Assembly: GCA_021234155.1 (NCBI GenBank)
Contig: JAJEKV010000019.1
Coordinates: 21,210,709 to 21,274,708, forward strand
Direction: 5' to 3'
Source of the DNA: Isoetes taiwanensis
Lineage: Eukaryota; Streptophyta; Lycopodiopsida; Isoetales; Isoetaceae
Length of the DNA: 64,000 nucleotides
Made by a program: the position numbers and the translations under genes
Notes under the pieces: model-generated
What the model saw: only the letters and a program-made list of their open reading frames with translations
Databases searched by the model: none
What the model was told of the DNA's origin: nothing
Shown here: positions 13,660 to 24,870 of the stretch, piece after piece
Position numbering within the stretch: the stretch's first letter is position 1
How the letters are laid out: each line of letters opens with the position of its first letter

Positions 13660-15115
13660 TATTACATGGTCGACCGCTTTAAGTGAAGGTAACTCTTTCA
13701 ATTCTTGAGGAAAAACATCTTAAAATTCTTGGAGCAAGCTTTTTACGTCATTAGGAACTAATTGCTCTTCTAAGTTAGTCACTTTGTGACAATCATTATG
13801 CATCCTTTTCTTAAAAGTCTTCTTGCTTGCCCATAACTGAGGGGGGTTCAACGTTTCGATTTCCAAAAGTGTCCTCAAGCCTATACTCCAGATCTAAATT
13901 CTATCATGGCAAATAACTACCTCAAACAAGTAATCTATCAAAGCCTTAACATCTCTAAGCCATGGCAATTCTAGAATGATATCATAATCACCCAAATCAA
14001 TCAACTTGAAATTAGCACTATCTCCTACTTGAAACCAAGTTTGGCACTATTGCATGAAAATATCACATCTTTATGCCAACCATTTCAATGTCCTTTGCTC
14101 TTTGTTTCTTAGTTTCAATAGCCTCTCAACTACTCTAGGTGAAATAAAATTATTTGTATAGCCACAATCAATCAAAAATGCAATTTGTCTACCACAAATA
14201 GTACATGGCATCTAGATTACTCTGATTTGCCGATTTGATTTACCTCCTTCAATAACAATATACATAAATATTGGCTCTTCAACAGCTTCCTCCATAGCAA
14301 CAACTTGAGCAGGGGCGGGTTCCTTTATTATATTGTTTTGAATTTGACCTATTTCTCGACCACGAGCTATTGCTACAATTTCACCATCAGTATGATTGTC
14401 AGGCACAGTGCAATCCCTCATACAATGTATTTTTTCATGACATTTGAAACATCTTCCTTAGCAAGATTGTCACGTTCCTCTTTACTCAAATTGAGGCGAG
14501 TCCCATGGCTCCCATTGCCTCCATTCACATTCTCTATCTACATTCCAGACTGAATTTTTTCCTTCTTAGCATTGAATTCATTATCATCTCCAAATCGTTT
14601 CTTGCTCTGGGAATTCATGACATCTTCCTTAAAGTTGGCAGCACAAATTACTTCCTCCAAACTAGTATAGGTCACTCCTCCAACCAAAACTGACAGTTCA
14701 GGATGCGGGCCGTTAATATACTTGTTTGCCAATTCCTCCGACTTAAAGGGTGGATCATAGAGTTGTAGTTGCTGAAATCTGTTAGTGTACTCCCCGCTGT
14801 CATACCATACCGCTTTAGGTTTAAGAATTGATGTATCTTTATTAAAAGACATCCTTTTGGTGTATGGTGAATGCTTTCATGCAAACATTCCATCCAATTT
14901 GACCAAATGTTAGACTGTTCTTCTTCTTATAACCATCCCACTATAATTTGGCATTATTAATTAGTAGAAAATCAACAATAATTACCTTTCAGTCACATTC
15001 TTGCCTTTCATAACTTCGTTAATCTCATCCATGTCCATGTCCCTCACTTGCAACACTTGTTGTTGTAAAAGAGCAATATTTTGATTGATGTGTTGGAGTG
15101 TTTTATCCATATTTT
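13660..15115 (-). pseudogene. gypsy gag-protease-RT start, decayed
   Basis: Read from high to low coordinates. At about 14985-15112 is a gag-like start beginning MDKTLQHINQNIALL. At about 14540-14850 is more gag (YTNRFQQLQLYDPP, then ELANKYINGPHPELS). At about 14130-14200 is a retroviral aspartyl protease with FLIDCGYTNNFIS, where the family has LIDSGATHNFIS, so the active-site DSG has become DCG. At about 13965-14010 is LGDYDIILELPWL, corresponding to the LG-YD-VLG-WL block. At about 13665-13745 is the conserved linker ahead of RT (FxDVFPQELKELP, DHVIQLI). RT, RNase H and integrase are absent. Confidence 0.75.
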
Positions 15116-16035
15116 AAATCCATGTAGCTTGTGCTTCATTAGCTGCTTTGTTAGCTACTCAATTATCCTAGTAATAAATTCACTTTAAGAATTAATGTAG
15201 AATAAAACTTGTTTTTTGAAGGATGATAGATAAATCTCATTATGAATCAGGGAAAAATTACAATAAGCTGAGAGATATATTTAAAGCTCAAAGGAAGAGA
15301 ATGTCCCTTTGTGCAAGACTACATGTACATCATAGAATCTCATTTAATATGACTCTCCTCTGACTCACCCATAACTGTTGAAGCTCGTCTTTCTAGCTGT
15401 CATTCTGAGTGGAACAATTATCCAACCATCACCATGCTCCATTACAATCTTAGGAATTTGTGGAGACTGCGATGACTGAAATACAAAAAAATATGTCATA
15501 CGTAATATGATGCATGGGCCATGTAGTACCTAATATCCATATGCTTCATGTATGCAGGGTGATAAGGTGTACAAAGCGTTACCCATGTCAGATGAGACAA
15601 TAGTTGTTGACGGATATCCGTTGTACTATAGAATGAATGATGGCCAAAAAGTAAAAGGTCGTGCTATATAATCCATAGCCGACAGCGTACTTCAACTGCC
15701 ATATCAATATTGAGGTATGTATTACTGTTAAGACCATTAATTATTTTGTATGAGTATGTTTACAAAGGGCCAGATATGATCAATGTGAACTTAAAAGCAG
15801 CGGGTGATGATGCATCTAATAGCAGGGCACCCACCATAAACCATGACTAGGAACGGTGCCCATCGTTGTTGGGCATAAGCTGAGAACCTGTAAATGATAT
15901 ATTGTAGCAATGAGAGAAGAGAATTCATAACCCAAAAGTACTCCATTCTTAAAGCATTCAACACCATTTCCCTTTTCCCACTTTTACCCTTTTTCTTTTT
16001 CCTTTTTCTCATTTTCTCTGCACACTAATTGATAA

Positions 16036-16599
16036 ACCAGTTGAAAAGGATAATCAACTATTTAGTTCACTATTTGCCATATGAACTTACTCACTAGCAT
16101 CTTTCTGTCCAGAAAGAAATCTAGCATCTCCCAAGCCACCATATTTCTTGTCCAAAACATCATTTGTTCTACGCCACTTTGAAGTCTGGACTTTCTTTAT
16201 TTATTTTTTCCCCATTAAGTTACACACTATCTTCATCAATGTCTGCATCGTTTTTAAGAAGACTAAAGTTGTATATGCATATCGATCAGAACATGTTTTG
16301 CCACTACAATCATGCTCGCCATAGAAAGGTTGCAAACTCTCCATCAATTCAAATGTTTGTCCAAACCAAAAGAATCGCATCCCAAATTGGTGAAGAAAAC
16401 TTCTCAATACCACCTGGAATGCCCGGCAATTTGGAGAAACTCCATGTGCACAAAGCTCCATGGATGGTCTTAATCCTGCAGAAGGCGCTTGCTCCATTTT
16501 AGAAAGCAATTGGACACAAAAGAGAGAATCTAAACGCTCTTTAGCATTAGACAAGTTTGTCATTTGATGTTTCAAAATAAAAGGGTGTGGGGTGTGATC
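16036..16599. other. Spacer with an unassigned open frame
   Basis: A 124-codon minus-strand frame (16201-16575) has no family I recognise, lacks an obvious start context and overlaps a plus-strand frame of similar length, so coding is unproven. The final five bases, TGATC at 16595-16599, are the target duplication of the copia insertion that follows. Confidence 0.4.
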
Positions 16600-17167
16600 T
16601 GTTAGAATCTGAAGGTATCGAGCCTGGGATTTGAACCCAAGATTAATTCCACTACTCGTGCTCCAAATACACCCTCCCTCTCCAAAGATCTTCTATAAGT
16701 TTACTCCGTCATGCCTTCTAATAATCCGCTAGAAAGTGCCGTGAGTGTACCAATTAGCAAGTGATCAATCTCCCCACTACACTGGGCAATGAGCCAGACA
16801 GCTTCACATTCGTGAGTTTGCCTTTCCGCATAACCTTGCAGCTCCCTTTCCCTACGCTACTTAGCAATCGGGAACGACCCGGCCCCTTCTGTAAGAAAAC
16901 ACGGCCTCGCAAAGCTCGCCAATTCCTACCACAACCGAAGCTTTTCCGCCTGATTCGACTACCATTTCATCAGAAACCTTCATGCTCTAGGACCGCTCGC
17001 TACCATCTCTTTTTACCCGTAGCTTTTTCTAGACCTAATCTCATTTTCCTTCACCTAATCTTTATTTGCCGTGTCACCCCCATACCGAGCTTATTAATTA
17101 ATATAAATATAACTATCCCATTATTTCCATGTCCTACTAACAAATGTTGATGACCATAATTTCAACA
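16600..17167 (-). repeat. 3' LTR of the copia element
   Basis: 568 bases, colinear with the copy at 19334-19904. Differences are concentrated at CAG and CTG sites (see findings). It contains a T-arm-like segment at 16623-16641. Confidence 0.93.
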
Positions 17168-17439
17168 CTTCTCACCAACATTTGTCCCTTCCCTTTAAAA
17201 ATACTAATCAGATTTCTAAATTCAACATGCTTTTCTCATTCAATGCTTTTGTTAAGATGTTCCGCCTTCATATTTACAAGAGGAAATATAATGAGGTCAA
17301 TCTCCCTTGGCTATTATTTCTCTAATAAATGATAATGAAGATCTATATGTCAGCCCTAATGTAAAACAAAAAGATTTTTTGCAATGCTATACAACTTTTT
17401 ATTATCACAAAAATAATTTCAAGTACCCCGCCATTACAA

Positions 17440-19307
17440 TTCAAGCTAATAATCGCCGCGAATCCGGATTATTTCATTTAAGCGAGATGCTGAAACATAT
17501 TCCCTACTGCGACTAGACATCGAGCATATTACCTGCTTTCTTGCTACACCATGAGATACAATCGCCCCATTAATCTTTACATAGGTACCCCACGAGATTT
17601 GGCGCTCGCCTAAGTCTCCAAACCTAACCGTGACCAGATAGCCGCTATAGCCGCTAATTCTCGCATAAACTACCACCGAGGATTCTACTATGACTTCTAG
17701 TATAACAGACCCCAAGTTGCAACGCACTTTCGTGAGATCTAAGAACACGCGAAGTTAATCCAATGTTCCCAGCCCGGTTATTCAAATATCTACTCAACAA
17801 ACTTATCAGAACGCGAATATCCGGCCTTTGTGGTATTTGCTACATAAAAGTGCATCTCTAACAAGTTCCCTATACGGTATCTTTGCATTTTTCTTTTTCT
17901 CTTCCTCTGCTACAGGAGACATATCTCCACCTCCACATATCCGCTTACTAATCCACCAAAGGAGTTAGTACCGCTTACATTCAAATATAAAAAATCATCT
18001 AACATCTTCCTAATACCCCTGCACTGGGTGGTCAAAACTAGCACCCCAAAATTGCCCATCTCTATAAACCTCCATGCCCAAAAGTTTCCTTAATCCACCA
18101 AGCAAGATCACTCATCCGAACTGCTTTTTCAAAATGTCTTCAGATTCACCCAAAACTTTCGATCCTCCAATTTGGATCGCAATTTCAGGTACATGTATAT
18201 GATAAGCAACCATATGCACGTAGTCTTCCAATCGATCGCTTCTCCTGCACTAAACCTCCTCGTATTTTTCCTTTGGATTCCAAAAGCAGAGGGCAATTTA
18301 TTTTGATGTAACACGCCGTCAAGATCAGCCTCCTCGCCTATAAATAATTGGGCAGTCCCGCATGCTTCAACATAGACCTTGCCGCATCCATGAGTGTCCC
18401 GTTTTTCTTCAAAGAATGCTATTTTGCTGCGGAGTATATCCATTGATGTAAATTGACGCCCCATACCCTATCACGCATTGCACTGTATACCTCCTGTAAA
18501 ATGTATTCCTTCCCTCGACCGAGCTGCAATCGCTTAATCAGCTTCTGTGAGGTTCACGCCAACTTCAGCTAAATACAACCGAAATGCTTGAAATGTTTGG
18601 TCCTTAGATTTGGGAAAAATAGCATTTTGTTTTTCTAGAAAATCATCAATAAATGTGGCAAAACATAGCTTACCCATGCTCGCATTAACGCGATGTACCC
18701 ACAATATCATCACTATGCACCACATTCAATATGCCCGTAGTTTCAAAACGAGCTTAAAAAAGCCCGTCTCTGGATCGCCTCCCGAAAGCATGCACCCTCG
18801 ACAAATTCCATGCTCATCCTTTGTTATATTGACAGGAATACCGTCTACCAATTTATGTCTACTCATAATTCTGATATTAGTATCATGTACATGACCAAGT
18901 CTCAGATGCCACAACTCTATTGGACTTATTCTGGCAATACTTGGAAGGCCATCCAAACAATACAATTTTCCTCTTCTCCTTGCTATAATACTACCACCAT
19001 TCCCCACCATCTCACAAACATGTGAATCAAAGTTAACCTTATACCCAGCATCCACTAGATCTGCAACTGAAATCAAATTGTACAGCATACCTGGAGTATA
19101 TAGAGCATTATCAAGTGACACGAGATTCTCTCCATCGTGACAGAACTCTAACTTCCCACAGCCTTTTACTTGATGCAAATTCCCGTTGCCCATTTGAACA
19201 TATGGAATGTCTGGTTTATTTATGTCCTTCATTAATTCTTCTGTGTTGATAACCGTCCTCTCTGCTCCGGAGTCAATGGTCATGGATAGTGGCTTCTTCG
19301 GATCCAT
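17440..19307 (-). pseudogene. copia pol relic: protease, GAG-pre-integrase, integrase start, RNase H
   Basis: The first open piece (18726-19307, 193 codons) starts 14 bases inside the primer site with MDPKKPLSMTIDSGAE. It has the protease active-site DSGA and the conserved GNGNLHQVKGCGKL, then the GAG-pre-integrase block LWHLRLGHV followed by GICRGCMLSG. Integrase begins with FIDDFLEKQNAIFPKSKDQTF (18534-18725) and then decays. At about 17760-17900 the end of RT is visible (IPYRELV, then -RPDIA-like and LLSRYLNN in shifted frames). At 17446-17748 the RNase H domain reads FGDLGERQIS, NGAIVSHGVARKQ and REYVSAS, matching D-AGDLDERKSTSGY, W-S-KQ and EAEY-AAS. Stops and frameshifts are numerous downstream of the protease. 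The gag portion is missing: protease directly follows the primer site. Confidence 0.88.
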
Positions 19308-19320
19308 GCTTACAAACTTC

Positions 19321-19332
19321 GCTCTGATACCA
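19321..19332 (-). other. tRNA-Met primer binding site
   Basis: On the minus strand the LTR ends TTCTAACA, then one G, then TGGTATCAGAGC. That twelve-base string is the standard plant copia site complementary to the 3' end of initiator tRNA-Met, and it fixes the element's orientation. Confidence 0.93.
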
Positions 19333-19333
19333 C

Positions 19334-19904
19334 TGTTAGAATCTGAAGGTATCGAGCCTGGGATTTGAACCCAAGATTAATTCCACTACTCAGGCTCCAA
19401 CACACTTCTCCCTCCAGTATCTTCTCTTCTATAAGCGATTCGCTGCAGCCTTCAATAATCCGGCTAGAAAAGCCAGAGCAGTCAATTAGCAAGTGATCAA
19501 TCTCCACAACACCAAGCAGTTTGTTGCACAGTTCACATTCAGAGTTTGCCTTTCCTGTACAACTCTTGCAGCTCCCCCTTTCCCTACAGTTACTTAGCAA
19601 TCAGAACGACCTGCCTCCTTCAGGTAAGAAAACACGGCCTGCAAAGCTCTGCCAATTCCTACCACAGTCCGAGCTTTTCTTCTGCTTCCGATTCGATCAC
19701 GGCTTCATCAGAAAAACCTTCATGTCGATCTGTCTCTGCGCCCTATCTCTTTTTTACCCGTGTGCTTTTTCTAGACCTAATCTCATTTTCCTTCACCGAC
19801 CTTATTTGCCAGGTCACCCCGCTGAGCTTATTAATTAATATAACATAACTATCCCATTATTTCCATGTCCTACTAACAAATGTTGGATGACCATAATTTC
19901 AACA
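19334..19904 (-). repeat. 5' LTR of the copia element
   Basis: 571 bases. It carries intact CAG/CTG sites where the partner LTR does not. The T-arm-like segment is at 19357-19375. It abuts TGATC at 19905-19909, the target duplication. Confidence 0.94.
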
Positions 19905-20005
19905 TGATCAGCATACTAGCACACTAATTTACAAACCTCTTGCGTTCCATCATCATGCATGGTAAGGCCGGTGATGACTTGATGCTCTACCGCTAAAAGA
20001 AGCCG

Positions 20006-20106
20006 CTAAAAGAAGTTGCTAAGAAAGCCATTTCGCTACAATGTTGAATAAGAGCACTAAAAGAAGTCGCTCTGAGAAAGCCATTTTGCTACAATGTTGA
20101 ATAAGA
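20006..20106. repeat. Two-copy tandem repeat, period 51
   Basis: Units start at about 20006 and 20057 and share CTAAAAGAAGTYGCT, GAGAAAGCCATTT or AAGAAAGCCATTT, and GCTACAATGTTGAATAAG. Directly downstream (about 20115-20152) a shorter 20-base repeat (GACAACATGACAACCTT type) occurs twice. Confidence 0.75.
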
Positions 20107-20579
20107 AAAGAGCTAGACAACATGACAACCTTACTGACAACATAACAACCTTGCCTGATGCCTCTTTCTATTGGAAAAATAGAAGAGCAATCTCCCAATA
20201 AAAATAACAGCAGTAGGAAAGAAGTTTCTTACCACATGTGAAGGTTTTCCCACATGAAAGGGCTAAAAGCATCTCCTTTAAAAGGACTAACTAACATTGA
20301 CATGTGTCTTTTTTGAAATCTAGCTTTTCATAATTAATCTTTCGTCTCATCCTTTTCACCCAGTGCAAACCCTCCAATCTAAGTGCTATGTTGTTTAAGA
20401 TACTTCTCTCAATGAGGAATTTAAATTGCTCCTTCAGGATGAGTTTTAATGAGTTTTAATTTCTCTGCATATGCCTTTGTAGAGAACCATTAGGCTCTGG
20501 GTATCAAGATGATGGAGCCTGTATTCAACATTGTGAATACATTGTATCTCAATCTCTTCCAGAACGTCCAAGCTAGCTG

Positions 20580-20950
20580 AATATACAAACTGCCTTATCC
20601 AAGGCCCAATTTTCCCGAAAGAATTCCACTTGGTATCCCATCAAGTCCAAGGGATTTATCTCTTGCCATAAGAAAAGAATTTGGCAAATCATCCATACGT
20701 AAGGACGTTCCAGCTTGTCTCTTTGATCTTAAGAGACTGGAGCAAACTTTGGTGACACCATATCCTCAAACCAATCCTGGTATCCTCCACTTTTCACTCA
20801 AAAAAGACTTTAAAGTGGTTGTGTAAGATTCTCTTTATTTGTTTCGGCCCGTAATTATCGCACCATTCTCCATTTGGAAGGACACTGAAAAAGAACTTAA
20901 AACATCTCTTACCTTCTCGTACCCAGCTTTGGGTGCATCCCCATTAGTTT
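20580..20950 (-). pseudogene. L1-type LINE fragment, front of reverse transcriptase
   Basis: A minus-strand frame at about 20600-20700 reads LPNSFLMARDKSLGLDGIPS. This resembles the L1 RT entry block that in plants usually reads DKAPGPDGF. Upstream pieces (GYEKVRDVLSSFSVSFQMEN, about 20860-20945) are compatible with the preceding linker. No endonuclease or YADD box is present. Short match, so moderate confidence. Confidence 0.5.
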
Positions 20951-21605
20951 GATTTGGGGACTTTGCTATGACTCCTGGCAAACCCAGCCATGGAACTTGT
21001 CATTCCCATTAGCTTCAAGTGCCAGATTTTTGCTGCCAGATTTCAAAAATAAATTCTTATTTAAATGTGCTACACTCTGCACTCTTGGAGCTCAAAACCT
21101 CAAATGATCCAAAGTGCGAGTCCTCGACAAGCCAGCACCTACGCTCGAAATAGCAGAATAAGGACAAATTTGGCAAAAAAATCTGTTACTACACTTGTTT
21201 TGTATTTAAACTCAACAACATAATTACTAGAATTAACCTGCAATTGCAGAAAGTTGACTATGGCATTAAATCTCATCTTCTCTGCATGAGTAACAGTTCT
21301 TTATACATTCTAAATGCAAATCTTCGTCATAAAAATCTGCACTGTAGTTTCATAAAAGAGCTTTCTCATTTACACAATGATAAAATAAAAAGGAAACGGT
21401 TGAGCTCCTGCTAAGGATCAGGTGTACAAGCAAAGCGCGAGTGAGCTAAGAAATCTATGATGGTGTGGAAGTATTTCCATCAATATATTGACAGGTGGAT
21501 TAAATGACTATGCCCTTTGGCAGGCTCCAGGAGAGCCTTTTTGGCTAGCAGCTTCAAGCATACCTGGAATAAAATGCAGAACAGAAATCATATAAAATGA
21601 AATAC

Positions 21606-23127
21606 TCAATTTGGCCATGAATTTCCAGCAGCTTTCTGCTTGCTCCTTGTCATATAACCATTCATCTGCACATCATTTGGCGTTTCAGCAGCTAGTGCAT
21701 CATCTATAATTTCATATTCGTTATCAGTGGTCCTTGGATGCCTGAGCCGCAAGCCTGAGTCTTGGTGATTTATGACTGGAGCTTGAATTGATTGTGTTCC
21801 TGCAGAAGCAGCAGGATAATTTCCACTAACATGAGGATATCCAGTTATCTGCGGATATAAGGAATTTGCTGGAGCAACTGGATATAACGAATTTGCAGGA
21901 GCAACTGGATATTCTGGAACTGAAGGAGGAGGCGGACTTGGAGGTGGAGGTGGCGGCGGCTGAAAACCTAAAGGTGCTTGAAAACCAGGAGGCTGCTGGT
22001 AACCAGTGGGTTGCTGGTAACCAGGGGGTTGCTGGAAACCTGCAGCTTTTGGATGCTGAAAACTTTGATCATTTTGAGGTGGCATGGGTGCAGAAGGTGG
22101 CCGCGGCCTTTGAAAACTCTGGAAACAGCAGCAAAATGAAGTTCAGGCTTGCATGTAACCACATAGATGAAAATAAGTTGAGAGCTAAACATAAAAAACT
22201 TAACCTGAGTTGGTGCATGTGGCCTAGTTGACTGAGATGCAAGATATTGCAAAATCTCAAAAAATTTAGAATGCACAAAGGCAGAAACTTGTTGCCAGTA
22301 TATGACTGCCATATCCAGTGCCCTTGCCCTTAATTCATTCAGGCGGCGATCAATTTCAGTTTCATGGTTCAATAAAAATGGGCGCAGAAATGATGAATAT
22401 ATATATGTAGTTCCCTGCAGGAATTTAATAGCTCTTAGTCTACCATATGTCCAACCTTCTCAAAATTTACATCAACCATTCTTAGTACATGCGACAAAGT
22501 TATAAACATGAACTCACAATGTCAATAAGAAATATACTACGAACCTTAGTTTTTGGATGCCACAAATAGACAATGAAAGCACATTTTGCTTCGCAATACA
22601 TAGGCACCCTGCACAAATAGCATTTGAACTTTTATAAGAACATTATATTTGACAGTGTCCGTGAGTAAGAGCTCTGTGGCACTACTTGCCCATGCATGAT
22701 ATCAAATCAAGCCAACAAGAATATGTAAAAGCATACCAAGAAATAAAGGTATCCGATATCCTTTCAAGAACGGTGATGACAGCAATAATAATCCTGGATA
22801 AACAACAAATAGAAACCGTTGCAGTTGACTTTTTCAAAAAAGGAACATCCCCATAGACTAAACCCTGACAAATCAAGGGAACATAATAAAGAAATCTAAA
22901 GACCTTGCTTAAGGAATTGCCTACCAGAATTGAAGCCAGAATCTCAACTCTTCCATATTAGGCCTGTTTCTTTCTAAAATCTTGAAGCATTCATACGCAG
23001 GGTACAGGTACCCGAACGCCATTCTGCGTCATATAAGATTGCAAATTAAGACGAAGATCATGCAAGCCTAACACGAAAAAAGAAGTAGTACTCACGTAAT
23101 GCCTCTTGTGATAAAAGAGCCCATCAT
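21606..23127 (-). CDS. HVA22-like protein (TB2/DP1 family), six exons, intact
   Basis: Exons, high to low: 23096-23127, 22925-23023, 22737-22793, 22545-22608, 22205-22414, 21606-22118. They join in frame over five GT-AG introns of 72-131 bases to give 324 residues without a stop. The start is the first ATG (MMGSFITRGIT). Residues 12-110 carry the TB2/DP1/HVA22 domain: YLYPAYECFK, ELRFWLQFW, VLERISDTFISW, VPMYCEAK, YLWHPKTKGT. Residues 120-154 are the plant HVA22 i/j/k-type extension (ELRARALDMAVIYWQQ, FFEILQYLASQST). The last exon adds a 170-residue disordered tail: four G[FY]Q-P units (181-204), a proline run (208-219) and two PVAPANSLY units. The family (REEP/Yop1 relatives) shapes tubular ER membrane with hydrophobic hairpins; several plant members respond to abscisic acid and stress. 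Arabidopsis relatives are shorter as I recall. It is the only gene here that looks functional; both flanks are transposon-derived. Confidence 0.93.
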
Positions 23128-23390
23128 CTTGATAAGATCGTAGTGCAGAACAGAAGCCCCTTTCCGCAATGCTGTAAAATTAGAGGGCCAGATCTAAGCA
23201 ATTACTACATATGCGACGAATCCCAAACAAATGGTTGTTTACGTTGAACAGGACCTTAACGATGCTCAAACGAAGCTGCCAAAGGATTAATCTGAAAAAA
23301 AAAAGCGGTTCACACAACAAACTTCAACAGCGACGAACGATTCCTCCCCATCTGCTTTTGCGTGTGAACGACGGTACACAACAAAGGTCT

Positions 23391-23450
23391 ACGTGTCCGT
23401 TTCTGCGCCGCTGATCGCTCGTGAGATTAAACGGCTACTTGTATTTTATT
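23391..23450 (-). promoter_or_regulatory. Candidate core promoter and ABRE of the HVA22-like gene
   Basis: On the minus strand a TATA-like AATAAAATAC lies at 23441-23450, about 315 bases upstream of the start codon. An ACGTGTC motif, the core of abscisic-acid response elements, is at 23391-23397. HVA22 of barley is known to be driven through ACGT elements, so the match is attractive. A seven-base motif is weak evidence, and it may fall within the 5' untranslated region. Confidence 0.35.
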
Positions 23451-23470
23451 CACTTAAAGCCCCACAAACC

Positions 23471-24630
23471 GAAAAATAATTTAAATTTTGTTTGTTTGAA
23501 AGACGTGTTTTCCCATTAAAAGATAACTTGAACTTAGTCGTCATGTCTTTCTCCAAGGTGAGTAACTTGTTGACTACGTCTACATTTAGATCTTTGCCTG
23601 GAAACTTCTTTCAAGACTCTGCGTTTTATGTAGTTCTCCCTAACTTAAAAGTCTAGGTTGCTTGTTCAACCAACATGTTTACTTATATCAACCACTGGCC
23701 CTTGCAATATGATAGAAAAATGTTGACGTGATAACATGTCGATCCACGATGTGACATGAGTTTATTATGTTGGCATGAAATGAAATGGTGAAGAATAAAT
23801 GCCACACATTAGGCATATCATTGTGTAACGAGAAAAAGCTATTTTTAAGCACCATCCTCCTTAAGGAAACTCTCGAGTATGAAGTACTAGTGTTGTTGAT
23901 TATATCATTGTCACTCATACGATTTTCAGATTTCTAATTGAAACAACTTGCATAGACATGAAGAGATAGACTCTGGCCATTATCCATTTTATTTATCATT
24001 AAAGTGGCAACTTATAATTCTTTCACTAGTTAATTCTCATCCTCATGCTCGTCACATTCACTTGACTTATTCTAGAGCTAATGAGTATGCACATAAATTA
24101 GACCCTGCACTTGAAGGCTTGAAGGGATATAAGAATAAGTCCCAATCATGGTTCGAAATTGGAGGGGTTCCTCCACTAAAAATCCAGTTTATTTCGCTAA
24201 AAATCGATTAAGTAAATTGTCGAAAGCTAGTTCTGGCCAAAAACGTATTTGGAAGGCAAATGGTCGTTTCCTTGCCACGTAGACCAGCATTTATCCGATT
24301 AAAACTTTAGGTAGCATATTTTTTTTAAGAATGTAATATTATTTTTTTCTTAAATTTGTACTTTTCTAGTTCGTTTTTTCCTCTTTGTTTTGTATTTTCT
24401 TTTTTTACTCTTTCCCTCATTTTTTTATTAGGGTTTTTCGTTTCCATCTCATTAGGGTTCTTCGTTCAAGCAGGGACCCGGACGACAGATTCTAGCCAAG
24501 CAGCAAAGTGATGGATCGATGGCGCATCTCCTCCTCTCCGCTCACAGCATCTGCTCTGGTCTGAGCTTCCCAAGCATATCTTATCCCCCAGCAAACCTTG
24601 CAAGAAACAGAAGTATACATATGAGACAAG
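23471..24630. other. Upstream flank of the HVA22-like gene, no gene seen
   Basis: AT-rich, with only short frames. A T-rich stretch with two AGGGTTYTTCGTT repeats lies at about 24425-24475. No recognised element motif is present. Confidence 0.45.
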
Positions 24631-24639
24631 ACAAATTCA

Positions 24640-24870
24640 AGTCATGCGTATGTTCGGAGACAGAGTTGGTCCCGCAGTTCCATGACCTCTTGGAGGTATG
24701 ACCCCAGTCTGGACTGAAGCCGCGCTGAGTATCACGTGTAGCGGTTGGCTAGGCATGACCAACTCAGCATATCGTGCCCGGATTTGATCATATGTCGGAC
24801 ATCCCTGTAGGTTATGGAATTCATCTTCAACGGCTCCCATTTGATAGCATCTATAGAGCCTATCCTGCCA
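24640..24870 (-). pseudogene. C-terminal tail of a non-L1 LINE
   Basis: A minus-strand frame reads GAVEDEFHNLQGCPTYDQIR followed by ARYAEL. This matches the tail found after reverse transcriptase in jockey/CR1-like and related non-LTR elements (Cys-X2-Cys, then VEDE-HFL--CP-Y--IR). The upstream RLYRCYQM would be the degenerate Cys pair. Downstream, CTTGGAGGTATGACCCCA near 24690-24706 resembles CCTGGAGGTACGATCCCA near 59032-59048, at the same place beyond the LINE at 59-62 kb, so the two are probably members of one family. Confidence 0.65.

Larger units (their letters stand above)
12262..16035 (-). mobile_element. Truncated Ty3/gypsy element with pyrimidine-rich terminal repeats
   Basis: A motif reading GGTGCC-A-CGTTG-TGGGCATAAG occurs at about 12268-12305 and again, in the same orientation, at about 15845-15885. 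Each copy is followed by pyrimidine-rich sequence (an 840-base tract after the first, about 50 bases at 15960-16010 after the second). Between them lie minus-strand gag, protease and the start of RT. I read the two motifs as parts of the LTRs, with the element on the minus strand and most of pol deleted. LTR edges, target duplication and primer site were not found. Confidence 0.55.
16600..19904 (-). mobile_element. Ty1/copia retrotransposon with both LTRs and target duplication
   Basis: A structurally bounded insertion of 3,305 bases. The LTRs lie at 16600-17167 (3') and 19334-19904 (5'). They begin TGTTGAAATT and end TTCTAACA when read on the minus strand. The five bases TGATC flank both sides (16595-16599 and 19905-19909). 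The internal 2.2 kb carries a tRNA-Met primer binding site directly inside the 5' LTR and a pol relic on the minus strand. A full copia element has 4-5 kb inside, so about half of the coding part is missing (most of integrase and the front of RT). It cannot move by itself. Confidence 0.93.

Noticed and set aside
16600-17167. Reading the LTR difference as normal CHG methyl-cytosine deamination
   Set aside because: Deamination would give TAG, TTG or CAA; most changes are instead CAG or CTG to CG-containing strings, often with a length change.
19357-19375. A tRNA gene in the copia LTR
   Set aside because: Only the T-arm can be formed; no acceptor stem, D-arm or anticodon arm of proper length surrounds it.
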